A stretch of DNA of 64,000 bases from an uncultured Clostridia bacterium (GTDB lineage Bacteria > Bacillota > Clostridia > Christensenellales > Pumilibacteraceae), in NCBI GenBank assembly GCA_934270565.1, contig CAKQPR010000004.1, positions 1 through 64,000 of the forward strand, read 5' to 3'. Shown piece by piece: positions 35,057 to 43,800 of this stretch. Positions within the stretch are counted from its first letter, which is position 1. Every line of letters begins with the position of its first letter. The notes under the pieces were generated by a model. That model made no database searches. It was not told the origin of the DNA and worked only from the letters and a program-made list of their open reading frames with translations. A program made the translations under genes and the position numbers.

Positions 35057-36244
35057 TTATTCGGTTTTTTTGTTCGGGTTTTCGTTCTTCTCGTCCGCAG
35101 CGATCCGAGGTTTTCTGCGGCTTATCGGCGGTTTCGACGGGCGGGGCCTAGATTCCGCTTTCGGTTGCGGCGTGGGTTCGATCGCGGGCGGGGCGGGGAG
35201 AGTGACCGCGAAAGTCGTCTTTCCGTCGCCGCTTTCCGCCGTAACTTTGCCGCCGTGAAGTTCGACTATGCGCTTTACGATACTCAGTCCTATACCGTTG
35301 CCGCGCGAAGCGTGCGAGGTGTCGCCCTGATAGAATTTGTTGAAAATCTTTTCGAGGCTATCGCCGGGAATTTCCGCGCCGTAGTTGGTTATCGTCGCGC
35401 AGACAAAGCGCGCGTCGCCCGCCACCGCTACCGAAATTTTGCCGCCGTCGGGCGAAAATTTGATCGCATTGTCGAACAGGTTTATCCACACCTGTTTCAT
35501 AAGTTCTTCGTCCGCTTCGACGTCGTAATCGTCGAATTCCACGTCGAGTTCGAGTTTTTTGAGCGACCATTTTTTCTCGAGCAGAAGCAGACAGTTGCGG
35601 ATCTGTTCGGATACGTTATACCGCTTTTTCTCGGTAAGAATGGACATGTTTTCCACCTTGCTGAGGTTGAGCACGTTCGTCGCGAGGTCTGAAAGCCGCC
35701 CCGCTTCTTCCTCGATTATTTTCAGGTATTCTGCGCGCTGAGCGTCCGAAACCGAATCGTCGCCGAGCAGTTTCGCGAATCCCGAAATCGAAACGATGGG
35801 CGTTTTGAATTCGTGCGAAAAGTTGTTGATGAAGTCGGAGCGGAGCATTTCGGTGTTTCCGAGCTCGACCGCGAGTTCGTTGAACGCGTCGGCGATGCTT
35901 TTCAGCGATTTATGCTTGCCGAGGTCTATACGCGCGTTGTAGTTGCCCGTCGAAAGTTCGTTCAGTCCGTCCACGATGTCGGTTACGGGTCGGATCGGGA
36001 TCGTGCTCACGACCGCCGAAGCGCCGAAACCGAGCACTACCGAAGTCACCGCGAATATGATGAACGGCCACAGTCCCCACGTTTCGATGTTGTCCATCTG
36101 TATCGCGCCCGAGCTTTGCAGAATGAGCAGAACGATAAGCTCGATAGTGACGGTGATTATCATCGACAGCATGACGAGCGCGATGAAGAACCATGTGAAT
36201 TTGTACGATTTAGCGGGTTTTTTGAATTTGAAATGAAGTTTCAT
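35057..36244 (-). CDS. sensor histidine kinase with a minimal extracellular part
   Basis: 395 residues. Two closely spaced membrane helices (about 14-40 and 50-72) leave only about ten residues outside, so sensing is probably in or at the membrane. HAMP (about 73-125), HisKA with NNFSHEFKTPIVSISGFAK, ATPase with NLFDNAIKFSPDGG, and a G box SRGNGIGLSIV. The last 50 residues form a Pro/Arg/Lys-rich tail (EPTPQPKAESRPRPS). Overlaps the response regulator by 4 nt. Ligand unknown. Confidence 0.93.
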   Translation of the reverse strand: MKLHFKFKKPAKSYKFTWFFIALVMLSMIITVTIELIVLLILQSSGAIQMDNIETWGLWPFIIFAVTSVVLGFGASAVVSTIPIRPVTDIVDGLNELSTGNYNARIDLGKHKSLKSIADAFNELAVELGNTEMLRSDFINNFSHEFKTPIVSISGFAKLLGDDSVSDAQRAEYLKIIEEEAGRLSDLATNVLNLSKVENMSILTEKKRYNVSEQIRNCLLLLEKKWSLKKLELDVEFDDYDVEADEELMKQVWINLFDNAIKFSPDGGKISVAVAGDARFVCATITNYGAEIPGDSLEKIFNKFYQGDTSHASRGNGIGLSIVKRIVELHGGKVTAESGDGKTTFAVTLPAPPAIEPTPQPKAESRPRPSKPPISRRKPRIAADEKNENPNKKTE

Positions 36245-36912
36245 ACCTTTTTCACCGCCTTGTACCCGAGCCCGCGAACGTTCACGATCTCGAATTCGTT
36301 CCAGTCCTCGAAGCGCTTGCGCAGTCTGTTTATGTGCACGGTGAGCGTCTCCCAGCCGGTGTCGCAGTTCATGCCCCAGATTTCGTCCATGAGCTGAATA
36401 CGCGTGAAGATCTTGTCGGGGTAGGAGAGAAGCTTATAAAGCAAAAGGAATTCTTTTTGCGGAAGTTCGATCGATTCGCCCTCGCGCGAAACGGTGAACG
36501 AATCGTAATCGAGCACCGCGTCGCCCACGGTTATTCTGTGCTCGCTGACTATCCGCGCGCGACGGAGCAAGGCTTTGACGTGAAGAAGCAGTTCTTCGTT
36601 GTCCACGGGCTTCGTCATAAAGTCGTCTATACCGACCCGAAACCCCTCTTTTCTGTCGACGGGCAGTTGCTTTGCCGAAACCATAAGGATCGGGATTTCG
36701 GAATCGCTCTCCCGAAGCGCCGAAGTGAAACCGTATCCGTCGAGCTCGGGCATCATAATGTCCACGACGACGAGATCGACGTATTGCTCGTCCATGATTC
36801 TGAGCGCGGCATTGCCGTTTTCCGCAGTAAATACGTTGTAGTCCTTGCCGAGCACCGCCTGCATCAGCGAGCGCGTGTTTTTATCGTCGTCTACTACCAG
36901 AACGTTGAACAT
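36241..36912 (-). CDS. OmpR-family response regulator
   Basis: 223 residues. Receiver with VVDDDKNTRS, phosphoacceptor Asp in VVDIMMPELDG and Lys in FMTKPVDNEE, then a winged-helix DNA-binding domain with LPQKEFLLLYKLLSYPDK and HINRLRKRFEDW, ending VRGLGYKAVKKV. First gene of the two-component pair with the kinase at 35057-36244. It resembles generic VanR/PhoB-type regulators; targets are not evident. Confidence 0.94.
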   Translation of the reverse strand: MFNVLVVDDDKNTRSLMQAVLGKDYNVFTAENGNAALRIMDEQYVDLVVVDIMMPELDGYGFTSALRESDSEIPILMVSAKQLPVDRKEGFRVGIDDFMTKPVDNEELLLHVKALLRRARIVSEHRITVGDAVLDYDSFTVSREGESIELPQKEFLLLYKLLSYPDKIFTRIQLMDEIWGMNCDTGWETLTVHINRLRKRFEDWNEFEIVNVRGLGYKAVKKV

Positions 36913-36932
36913 TTCCGTTACCTCACCGTATA

Positions 36933-36961
36933 ATTATATCACGTTTTACTCGGTTAGTCAA
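36933..36961 (-). promoter_or_regulatory. promoter of the second two-component pair
   Basis: Minus strand TTGACT (36961-36956), 17 bp, TATAAT (36938-36933). Confidence 0.85.
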
Positions 36962-37156
36962 ACGAAGTCGCGCCATAGCCCGCCGCAATGGAATTTGCGG
37001 GGCGGAGCGGGCTTTATAAATTCGTACAAAACAGTCGGAATTGTTCGAAAATCGTCGAAAAACCGTCCGAAACCGTAGAAAAATGTCGAAAGTTTAGATT
37101 TAATTTACTATTGTGTTGTAATATAACGATAAAGAAAAAGGTAAGAGTGACGTGTA

Positions 37157-38797
37157 ATGAAAAAGGTTATGGACGGACAGACGTTCAAAGAGACCGTAAT
37201 CGCGGGGCTCGGCGGACTGAAAAGCAACATAGATACTGTAAACGATCTCAACGTTTTCCCGATTCCCGACGGCGATACCGGCGAGAATATGGGCGCTACG
37301 CTTTACGGCGGCGTGAACGCGATCGCGGGCGACGAAAGCCTTTCTGTGGGCGAGATAGCAAGCGCTTTTTCGCGCGGAGCGGTTATGGGCGCTCGGGGAA
37401 ATTCGGGCGTAATTCTCTCGCAGTTCTTTGCGGGGCTCGCGGACGGTATCGGCGAAAAGCAGGAAATCGACGCCGCGGGAATGGGCGAAGCGATGCGCGA
37501 GGGCGTGCGCCGCGCTTACGAAGCCGTGGCTACTCCCGTCGAAGGCACGATGCTTACCGTGCTTCGCGAGGCGACCGAAGCGGCGGTAAATTCCAACGCC
37601 GAAACGCTCGAAGAATTCTTCGGAAATTTCGCGCTCGCGGCTAAGGAGTGGACGGACAAAACGCCCGAAATGCTCGACGTTCTTCGTGAAGCGGGCGTTG
37701 TGGACAGCGGCGGCATGGGCGTATATTACCTCGCCGTCGGAATGGAAAAGGCGCTCCGCGGCGAAAAGGTTGACGGCGCGGGCGAGCTTACCGAGAGTAA
37801 AAAAGAGCTCGACCTCGATCTGTTCACCGAAAACGACGAGATGAAATTCGGTTACTGCACCGAGTTTATGCTCAGACTTACGAAAAAGAAAACGAATATC
37901 GACGACTTCGACGTGAACGAGCTCCGCGCGTGGCTCGAAGAAAACGGCGATTCGGTCGTTATTTTCAGGACCGGCACGATCGTAAAGGTTCACGTTCATA
38001 CGTTCGAACCCGAAAAAATTCTCGCGCATTGCCACGTTTACGGCGAGTTCCTGACGCTTAAAATCGAGAATATGACGCTCCAGCACAACGGAAAGACCGA
38101 GAAAAAACAGACTTTCCGTCACCGCCCGACCCGCGCTAAATTCGCTATCGTCACGGTCGCGTGCGGCAAGGGTATGAAGACGCTGTTCGGCGAGCTCGGC
38201 GCAGACGCGGTTATCGACGGCGGGCAGGGCAACAACCCCTCGACCGAAGTTTTCATCGAGGCGTTCGACGCGGTGAACGCGGACAATATTTTCGTGCTCC
38301 CAAACAACGGAAACGTCGTAATGGCGGCGGAACAGGCGGCGAAAGAGTACGGAAAAAGCCAAGTCCGCGTAATTCCGTCCAAGACCATGGGCGACGGCTA
38401 TGCGGCGCTTACAATGCTCGATTACGGCTCGGACGACGCGGCGGCGATCGAAAAGGAAATGACCGAAAACATGAAGTCGATGACTACGGCTTTATTGTCG
38501 AAGTCCGTCCGCGACGCCAACATTTGCGGCGTGGAGATCAAAAAGGGCGAGTACATAGGCTTCGTCGGCAAGGAAATGCTCGTTTCCGATCCCGATAAAA
38601 TAGCCGCGGCGATTGAGCTTATTGCCCGCGCGGGCGGCGAAAACGGCGAGTTCATAACCGTTTTCTACGGCGAGAACGCGACCGACGAGGACAAAACGCG
38701 ACTGAAAGAAGAAGCGGAAAAACGCTTTCCGAACGCCGAGTTTTACGAAACGGACGGCGGGCAGGAAGTTTACGATTTTATGTTCGTTATAGAATAA
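37157..38797 (+). CDS. fakA: fatty acid kinase FakA-like (YloV, DAK2 domain)
   Basis: 546 residues. The N-terminal DhaL/DAK2 ATP-binding domain has LNVFPIPDGDTGENMGATL (Asp residues coordinating Mg-ATP) and GARGNSGVILSQFF; a central linker and a C-terminal DegV-like YloV domain follow. FakA phosphorylates fatty acids held by FakB, for incorporation into phospholipids through PlsX/PlsY. The next gene is a FakB/DegV homologue, 25 bp away, which supports this over dihydroxyacetone kinase. The ATG at 37157 was kept; the Met at 37169 is an alternative with AAAGG close by. Confidence 0.9.
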   Translation: MKKVMDGQTFKETVIAGLGGLKSNIDTVNDLNVFPIPDGDTGENMGATLYGGVNAIAGDESLSVGEIASAFSRGAVMGARGNSGVILSQFFAGLADGIGEKQEIDAAGMGEAMREGVRRAYEAVATPVEGTMLTVLREATEAAVNSNAETLEEFFGNFALAAKEWTDKTPEMLDVLREAGVVDSGGMGVYYLAVGMEKALRGEKVDGAGELTESKKELDLDLFTENDEMKFGYCTEFMLRLTKKKTNIDDFDVNELRAWLEENGDSVVIFRTGTIVKVHVHTFEPEKILAHCHVYGEFLTLKIENMTLQHNGKTEKKQTFRHRPTRAKFAIVTVACGKGMKTLFGELGADAVIDGGQGNNPSTEVFIEAFDAVNADNIFVLPNNGNVVMAAEQAAKEYGKSQVRVIPSKTMGDGYAALTMLDYGSDDAAAIEKEMTENMKSMTTALLSKSVRDANICGVEIKKGEYIGFVGKEMLVSDPDKIAAAIELIARAGGENGEFITVFYGENATDEDKTRLKEEAEKRFPNAEFYETDGGQEVYDFMFVIE

Positions 38798-38822
38798 AAT
38801 CTGACCGAAAGGAGCTTAGCAT

Positions 38823-39737
38823 ATGAGAAATTTTGCGATTATTACCGATTCCTGCGGCGATCTTAACGCCGAAAACCGTAAAAAATACGACGTCGATTAC
38901 GTTCCTATGCGCCTTCTTTACGAAGAGACGAAGGGCAAAACCGTCGATATTCCCGCGAGCCTCGACTGGGAGTATCTGTCGGCGAAGGACTTTTACGACC
39001 TTATGCGCAAGGGAACGCGCGTGCGCACGGCTCAGGTGCCTTCCTCCGACTACCGCGCAAAGTTCACCGAATACCTCGAAAAGGGAATGGACGTTCTGTC
39101 GATTTCCTGTTCGAGCGCGCTTTCCGCTTCGTTCGAGGGCAGCAAAGTCGTCGCCGAAGAGCTCGGTGCGAAATATCCCGAAGCGAAGATTATCTGCGTC
39201 GATTCGCTCAATTCCTGTCTCGGGCTCGCAATCCTCTGCATGACGGCTTCCGCGCTTCGCGGCGAGGGTAAGTCGATCGAGGAAACCTCCGCGTATATCG
39301 AAGCGAACAAGCTTAAAATGAACCAGTTCGCCACGGTCGAAGATCTTACCTACCTCAAACGCGCGGGCAGAGTAAGCGCGGCTTCGGCGGTGTTCGGCGG
39401 GCTTTTGCAGGTCAAGCCGATCATAATTTCGGACGCGATCGGGCAGAACGTCGCGATCGAAAAGGTAAAAGGGCGCAAGAATTCGATCGCCCGTATACTC
39501 GAGCTCACCGAAAAAGTTTTCGATCCCGCTTTCCCGTACCAAAAAATCGGCGTAGGTCACGCCGACGCGCCCGAGGACGCCGCAACGCTCGTAAAGGCGC
39601 TCTCCGAAAAGTATCCCGACGTCGAAATCGTGCTCGATTATATCGGACCTATCGTCGGAGCTTCTACCGGCCCGGGAACGCTCGGCGTTTACTGCTTCGG
39701 CGACGAAGTGACTTTCGCCGACGTGCCGAAAAAGTAA
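38823..39737 (+). CDS. fakB: DegV family fatty-acid-binding protein (FakB-like)
   Basis: 304 residues. DegV fold with FAIITDSCGDL at the N-terminus, SSDYRAKFTEYLEKG, fatty-acid phosphate-binding SISCSSALSASFEG (in place of the usual S-S-G-T), and YIGPIVGASTGPGTLGVYC near the end. FakB presents the acyl carboxylate to FakA. Start ATG after AAAGGAG. A second DegV gene lies at 56882. Confidence 0.9.
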   Translation: MRNFAIITDSCGDLNAENRKKYDVDYVPMRLLYEETKGKTVDIPASLDWEYLSAKDFYDLMRKGTRVRTAQVPSSDYRAKFTEYLEKGMDVLSISCSSALSASFEGSKVVAEELGAKYPEAKIICVDSLNSCLGLAILCMTASALRGEGKSIEETSAYIEANKLKMNQFATVEDLTYLKRAGRVSAASAVFGGLLQVKPIIISDAIGQNVAIEKVKGRKNSIARILELTEKVFDPAFPYQKIGVGHADAPEDAATLVKALSEKYPDVEIVLDYIGPIVGASTGPGTLGVYCFGDEVTFADVPKK

Positions 39738-39740
39738 AAC

Positions 39741-39800
39741 CTTTTAAAGCCTCTCCCTCTTGGTGAAAGGTGTCACGAAGCGACGGATGAGGGGTTGTTC
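39741..39800. repeat. degenerate left half of a family A element
   Basis: AAAGCCTCTCCCTCTTGGTG followed by GTGTCACGAAGCGACGGATG and AGGGGTTGTTCGG resembles the left half of family A with several substitutions. Confidence 0.6.
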
Positions 39801-39881
39801 GGCAACTCCCGCCCCGCAAAAGGTTTCGCTTCTGTGTATCAAAAAAACGCATACGTTATGCGATTTTCGCGACGTAACGAC

Positions 39882-39919
39882 AAAAAACCTCTCTTTCCTC
39901 GGCGGTAAGAGAGGTTTTT
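39882..39919. terminator. bidirectional terminator between fakB and the HD gene
   Basis: AAACCTCTCTT (39885-39895) / AAGAGAGGTTT (39907-39917), 11 bp, with A and T runs on the two sides. Confidence 0.85.
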
Positions 39920-39942
39920 CGTATCGTCTTTTTCGCAAAGTT

Positions 39943-40512
39943 TCAAACGTTCTGCATTTCGGCGTTGATTTCGTCCTCGCACGAGCGCATCGCGAGCACC
40001 GTCGTCCATATAAGGTCGTCGAGCGTAATTCCGAGCATTTCCGCGCCCTGTTCGATCACCGCGCGCGAGCAGCCCGCCGCGAATTTTTTGTCCTTGTATT
40101 TTTTCTTTACCGAGCTCAGCTCCATATCCGAAGTGGATTTGCTCGGGCGCATTTTCGCAACCGCGCCGATAAGCCCCGTAAGCTCGTCCACCGCGAAGAG
40201 TACCTTTTCCATATGCTTTTCGGGCTTGCAATCGGTCGCGGTAAGCCCGTAACCGTGCGAGCAAACCGCATGGATCGTTTCTTCGTCCGCGCCTTCGTTT
40301 TTCAGAATTTCGATGGCTTTCACGCAGTGAAGATCGGGATAAAGCTCGAAATCCACGTCGTGCAGTATTCCGACCGCCTGCCAGAAGTCGGGATCTTCGC
40401 CTGCCGCTTCGGCAAAATAACGCAGAACCCCGCCCACGGTGAGCGCGTGACGGATATGGAACGGCTCCTTATTGTATTTCTTTACGATTTCTTTTGCTTT
40501 TTCTACGGTCAT
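39943..40512 (-). CDS. HD-domain phosphohydrolase
   Basis: 189 residues. Metal-binding HD motif ILHDVDFE preceded by His in FHIRHALTVGG and followed by HAVCSHGYG. Small stand-alone HD hydrolases of this type act on nucleotides or other phosphoesters; the substrate is not clear. Start at 40512 after GGGAGG. Monocistronic, converging on fakB with a shared terminator. Confidence 0.85.
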   Translation of the reverse strand: MTVEKAKEIVKKYNKEPFHIRHALTVGGVLRYFAEAAGEDPDFWQAVGILHDVDFELYPDLHCVKAIEILKNEGADEETIHAVCSHGYGLTATDCKPEKHMEKVLFAVDELTGLIGAVAKMRPSKSTSDMELSSVKKKYKDKKFAAGCSRAVIEQGAEMLGITLDDLIWTTVLAMRSCEDEINAEMQNV

Positions 40513-40693
40513 TTTGTGCCTCCCGATATGAATTCAACCGTATTTTAGCACAACTTTCCGCGAATGTAAACTTTTCGGCGGGCGTTTTCGGCGAAAATTC
40601 GGCACGGGCAAAATTTTTCATAATTTCGACAAAAAATTTTTACTTATTTTTAAAAAACGTGCGCGAGTTTCGTTTTAGTTTATATTCGGGGTG

Positions 40694-40812
40694 TATAATA
40701 CGCCGTAGCATAGGTAAAAAGGGCAAAATCCCCGAAATTCGTGCTGAAAAGGAAAAATGTGTGCCGACGCGGTATAAAAACCCGCTCGGCGAGACAGAAA
40801 AAAGAAATAGAA
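40694..40812 (+). promoter_or_regulatory. promoter and long structured leader of the giant repeat protein gene
   Basis: TATAAT at 40694-40699 without a convincing -35. The 5' untranslated part of about 108 nt holds a hairpin GCCGA-C-GCGG / CCGC-TCGGC (about 40762-40796, one bulge) just before a weak purine-rich ribosome site. No known riboswitch was recognised. The rest of the 300-bp gap upstream (40513-40693) is AT-rich and shows nothing further. Confidence 0.5.
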
Positions 40813-43800
40813 ATGAAATCCATATTTTCAAAGCTGTTAAAAAAGAAAAAACTTTTTATATCGCTCGTTTCCGTGATCGTGCTCGGTCTCGGAGTCGCGG
40901 CGTATATGATCATAGGCAACGCGACCGCCGGATCCGAAACGATTTCCGCTCCGTCCGCAACCCAGAACATGGTCATGGAGAAACCCTCGGGCAAATCGGT
41001 TTCCGACCTCGACCCGAAGCAGAACCTGTATATCGCGCAGGGCGAGCTTAAACGCGCGGGCAGTTTCAAAGGCGTTTCCAACGGCTCGACCGTTTCGGCG
41101 GGCGTGGAGCAGAAGGTCTATTCGCGCAGAGTTGTCAAGGGAGATACCGTCTTTAAGGAATCGGTAAGCGCTTCGAGCATGGTTCAGGTCGGCGAACAGC
41201 GTATGGCGCACGGCGAAAGTTACGTTATCCGTCCCGCTTCCTCGATTACGTCCATAGATCAGTTCAGTTTCGGCGATACCGCTTCGAGAGTGAGCAAAGC
41301 CGCTTTCGAGGATCGTTACGGTTGCCGCGGCACCGAAATGAGCAGTTACATACTCAACGACGAAACGATCGTTTCCGCCGTCTATAACGGCTACGACGAA
41401 GCGACCGGTCTTTATTCGTTCACTTACGCGCTCGATAACGACGCCGCGACGTATTTCATTCTGCACGAAATGCGAACCAACGCCGGCACGAAAAAATTCC
41501 CGTCGTTCGAAAAGGCGCTCGTCACCGTGACGATGAACGCCGAATGGAAGGTACATTCTTTCGAGACCGATTGCGTTTACAAAGTCGCTTTGTTCGGCGG
41601 CGTGAGCTGTACCGAACACCTTACCGAAATTTTCTCGGAAATAGGCGAGGTTGCCGAAATTCCCGAATACTCGTTCTTCGAGCCCTATTTCGACGCCGCG
41701 GAAAGCGACGACGGAATCGGCAAAGAACCCGACGCGCTCGGTATTCTCGCCGAACTTTTTGCCGCGCCGCTCGCAAACGGTAAGATCAACGCGGCGGTTG
41801 ATGCCGTAGTCCTCGGCGAACCCATCACGGTAAACGCTTCCGTCGGCATCGATATGAAAGCCGCCGACATTCTCAAAAGTCTCACCGCGGACGTAAAACT
41901 CGGCGATCTGTTCGTGCGTTACGATCAGGACGGTATCGTGATTAAATACGGCGACTTTGCGGCTAAAACCACCGTGGACGAAATCAAATCGCTCGTCGGC
42001 GCGATCAAAAACCTTACTTCTGCCAAGACGGAAAACGCAACCGGAACCGCTACGGAAAAAGCGGGCGGCTTCGACGCGTCCTCGATTTTGTCCGCGATAA
42101 AGATGGAGCTCGGCGCAACCGACTGCACGCTTACGCTTCCGCTCGAATTCGGCGGCGTTAAGATCGAAGCGATAATCAAAGGCAAAGCGGAAGGCGAGGG
42201 CGACGACCGCTCGTACACGTTCGACGGCGCGACCGTCACCGTGGGCGATTACGTTACCGCTTCCGTCCGTCTCGTTTCCGAGCCCGTTGCCGCGCCCGAC
42301 CTCGGCGAAGCGGCTTCGCTCGGCGCGATCTTCGATAAGATCAAGAGCGGCAAACTCAACTTCGTCGCGGGCATCGGCGAGAGCGAACTTTCGGCAACTC
42401 TCGACCTCAACCGCAAATACGTCGGCGCGAAATTCGGCGATCTTACCGCAACGCTCACCACCGAGCGCGCGCTCGTAAACTACGGCAATATTTCGGCGAA
42501 AATGAACTTTGCCGACCTTAAAAACAAGGAATTCGTCGGCAAGATCACCGCTTTCGTAAACGCGCTCGCCAAAAAGGCCGGCAACGAAAAGCTCGGCGCG
42601 GTCGCGGCGAAAATCGAAGAATTCGCGCCCGTTCTCTGCGGCGAAAAGTCCGCTTTCGATCCCGCGAAATTTTACGTTAAAAAACTCGACGTCGCGAAGA
42701 TCCTCGGAATTCTCCGCGATATAAAGGCGACGAAAACCGCCGACGGAACGGAAATTTCGCTTGCGCTCGACGGCGTGAACGCCCGCGTTTCGCTCGATCG
42801 CGCGAACGGCAAGTATTCGTTCGGCGGCGCTTCGGTAGAAATCGCGAAAGAGAACGGCGAACCGTTGTCGCTTACGCTCGCGCCCGCTTCCGATAGCGTC
42901 GAACCTATCGCCGAAACGGACGGCACGATAGATCTGGCGGCGCTCGTAGGCACTGCGCTTCCCGAAATCGAAAAACTCGTCGCGGCGAACGGCTATGCGG
43001 TTTCGCTCGACGGCATAACGATCGACTTCGGCGCTACGAAACTCGGCGTGAAAGGCGAGGCGCTTTTCGACGGCGAAAACCTCAAAGCCGAAGCGACCGT
43101 ATCGCTTAACGGCAAAGCGCTTGTCAAAGCCGAAGTGTATCTTGTAAACGGCAGACTTTACGGCGAAGTCGGCGGCGTTAAATTCGCTTTCGATCTCGGC
43201 GAAATAAAGAAGTCGGGAGCGGCGAAGAAAACGCTTTCCGAAATCGTAGGCGCGGTTAAGGGTTACAGCGACGCGCTTGACAAACTCATCGGCGCGGTCG
43301 AAAACTTCATCGCGAACTTCGATCCGATCAAAGATATCCGCAAGATCGCGTTTAACGAAAACGAGCTTTCCGCGTCGGCAAAACTCGGCGAATTCGGGCT
43401 CGTAAACGCCGCGCTTACCTTCGATAGTGGCGTGAAAGCGAAGATCGACGGCTTGAAATTCGGCAACGTTTCGCTCGGACTCAACGCTTCCGTCAAAGCA
43501 TATGACGGCGTTGTTACCGCGCCGAACGGCGATTATACGACGAACGTAAAAGTAGCGTTCGGCGACGTTTCCGTCGCGGTTTCCGCCAACCTTTTAAATA
43601 AGTCCGTGAACGCGAAAACCGACGATCTTTCGGCAAGCGTTGCGAACGGAGAAGTCCTGCTTGCTTACGGCAAAATAAAGGCTAAAGCAAATCTTTCCGA
43701 CGTCAAGACAAGCGGCGTTATCGACGACGTGACGAACTTTATTTCTGCGCTCGCACGCCGCACGAACAACGAAAAACTTACCGCAGTCGCGGACAAAATC

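Noticed and set aside
37080..37157. sigma-A promoter for fakA
   Set aside because: A TAATAT is present near 37120, but no acceptable -35 at 16-18 bp was found.
40700..40812. c-di-GMP-I riboswitch before the giant gene
   Set aside because: AGGGCAAAA and a GAAA are present by chance, but the CGCAAAGC and GGUUACC conserved parts are missing.
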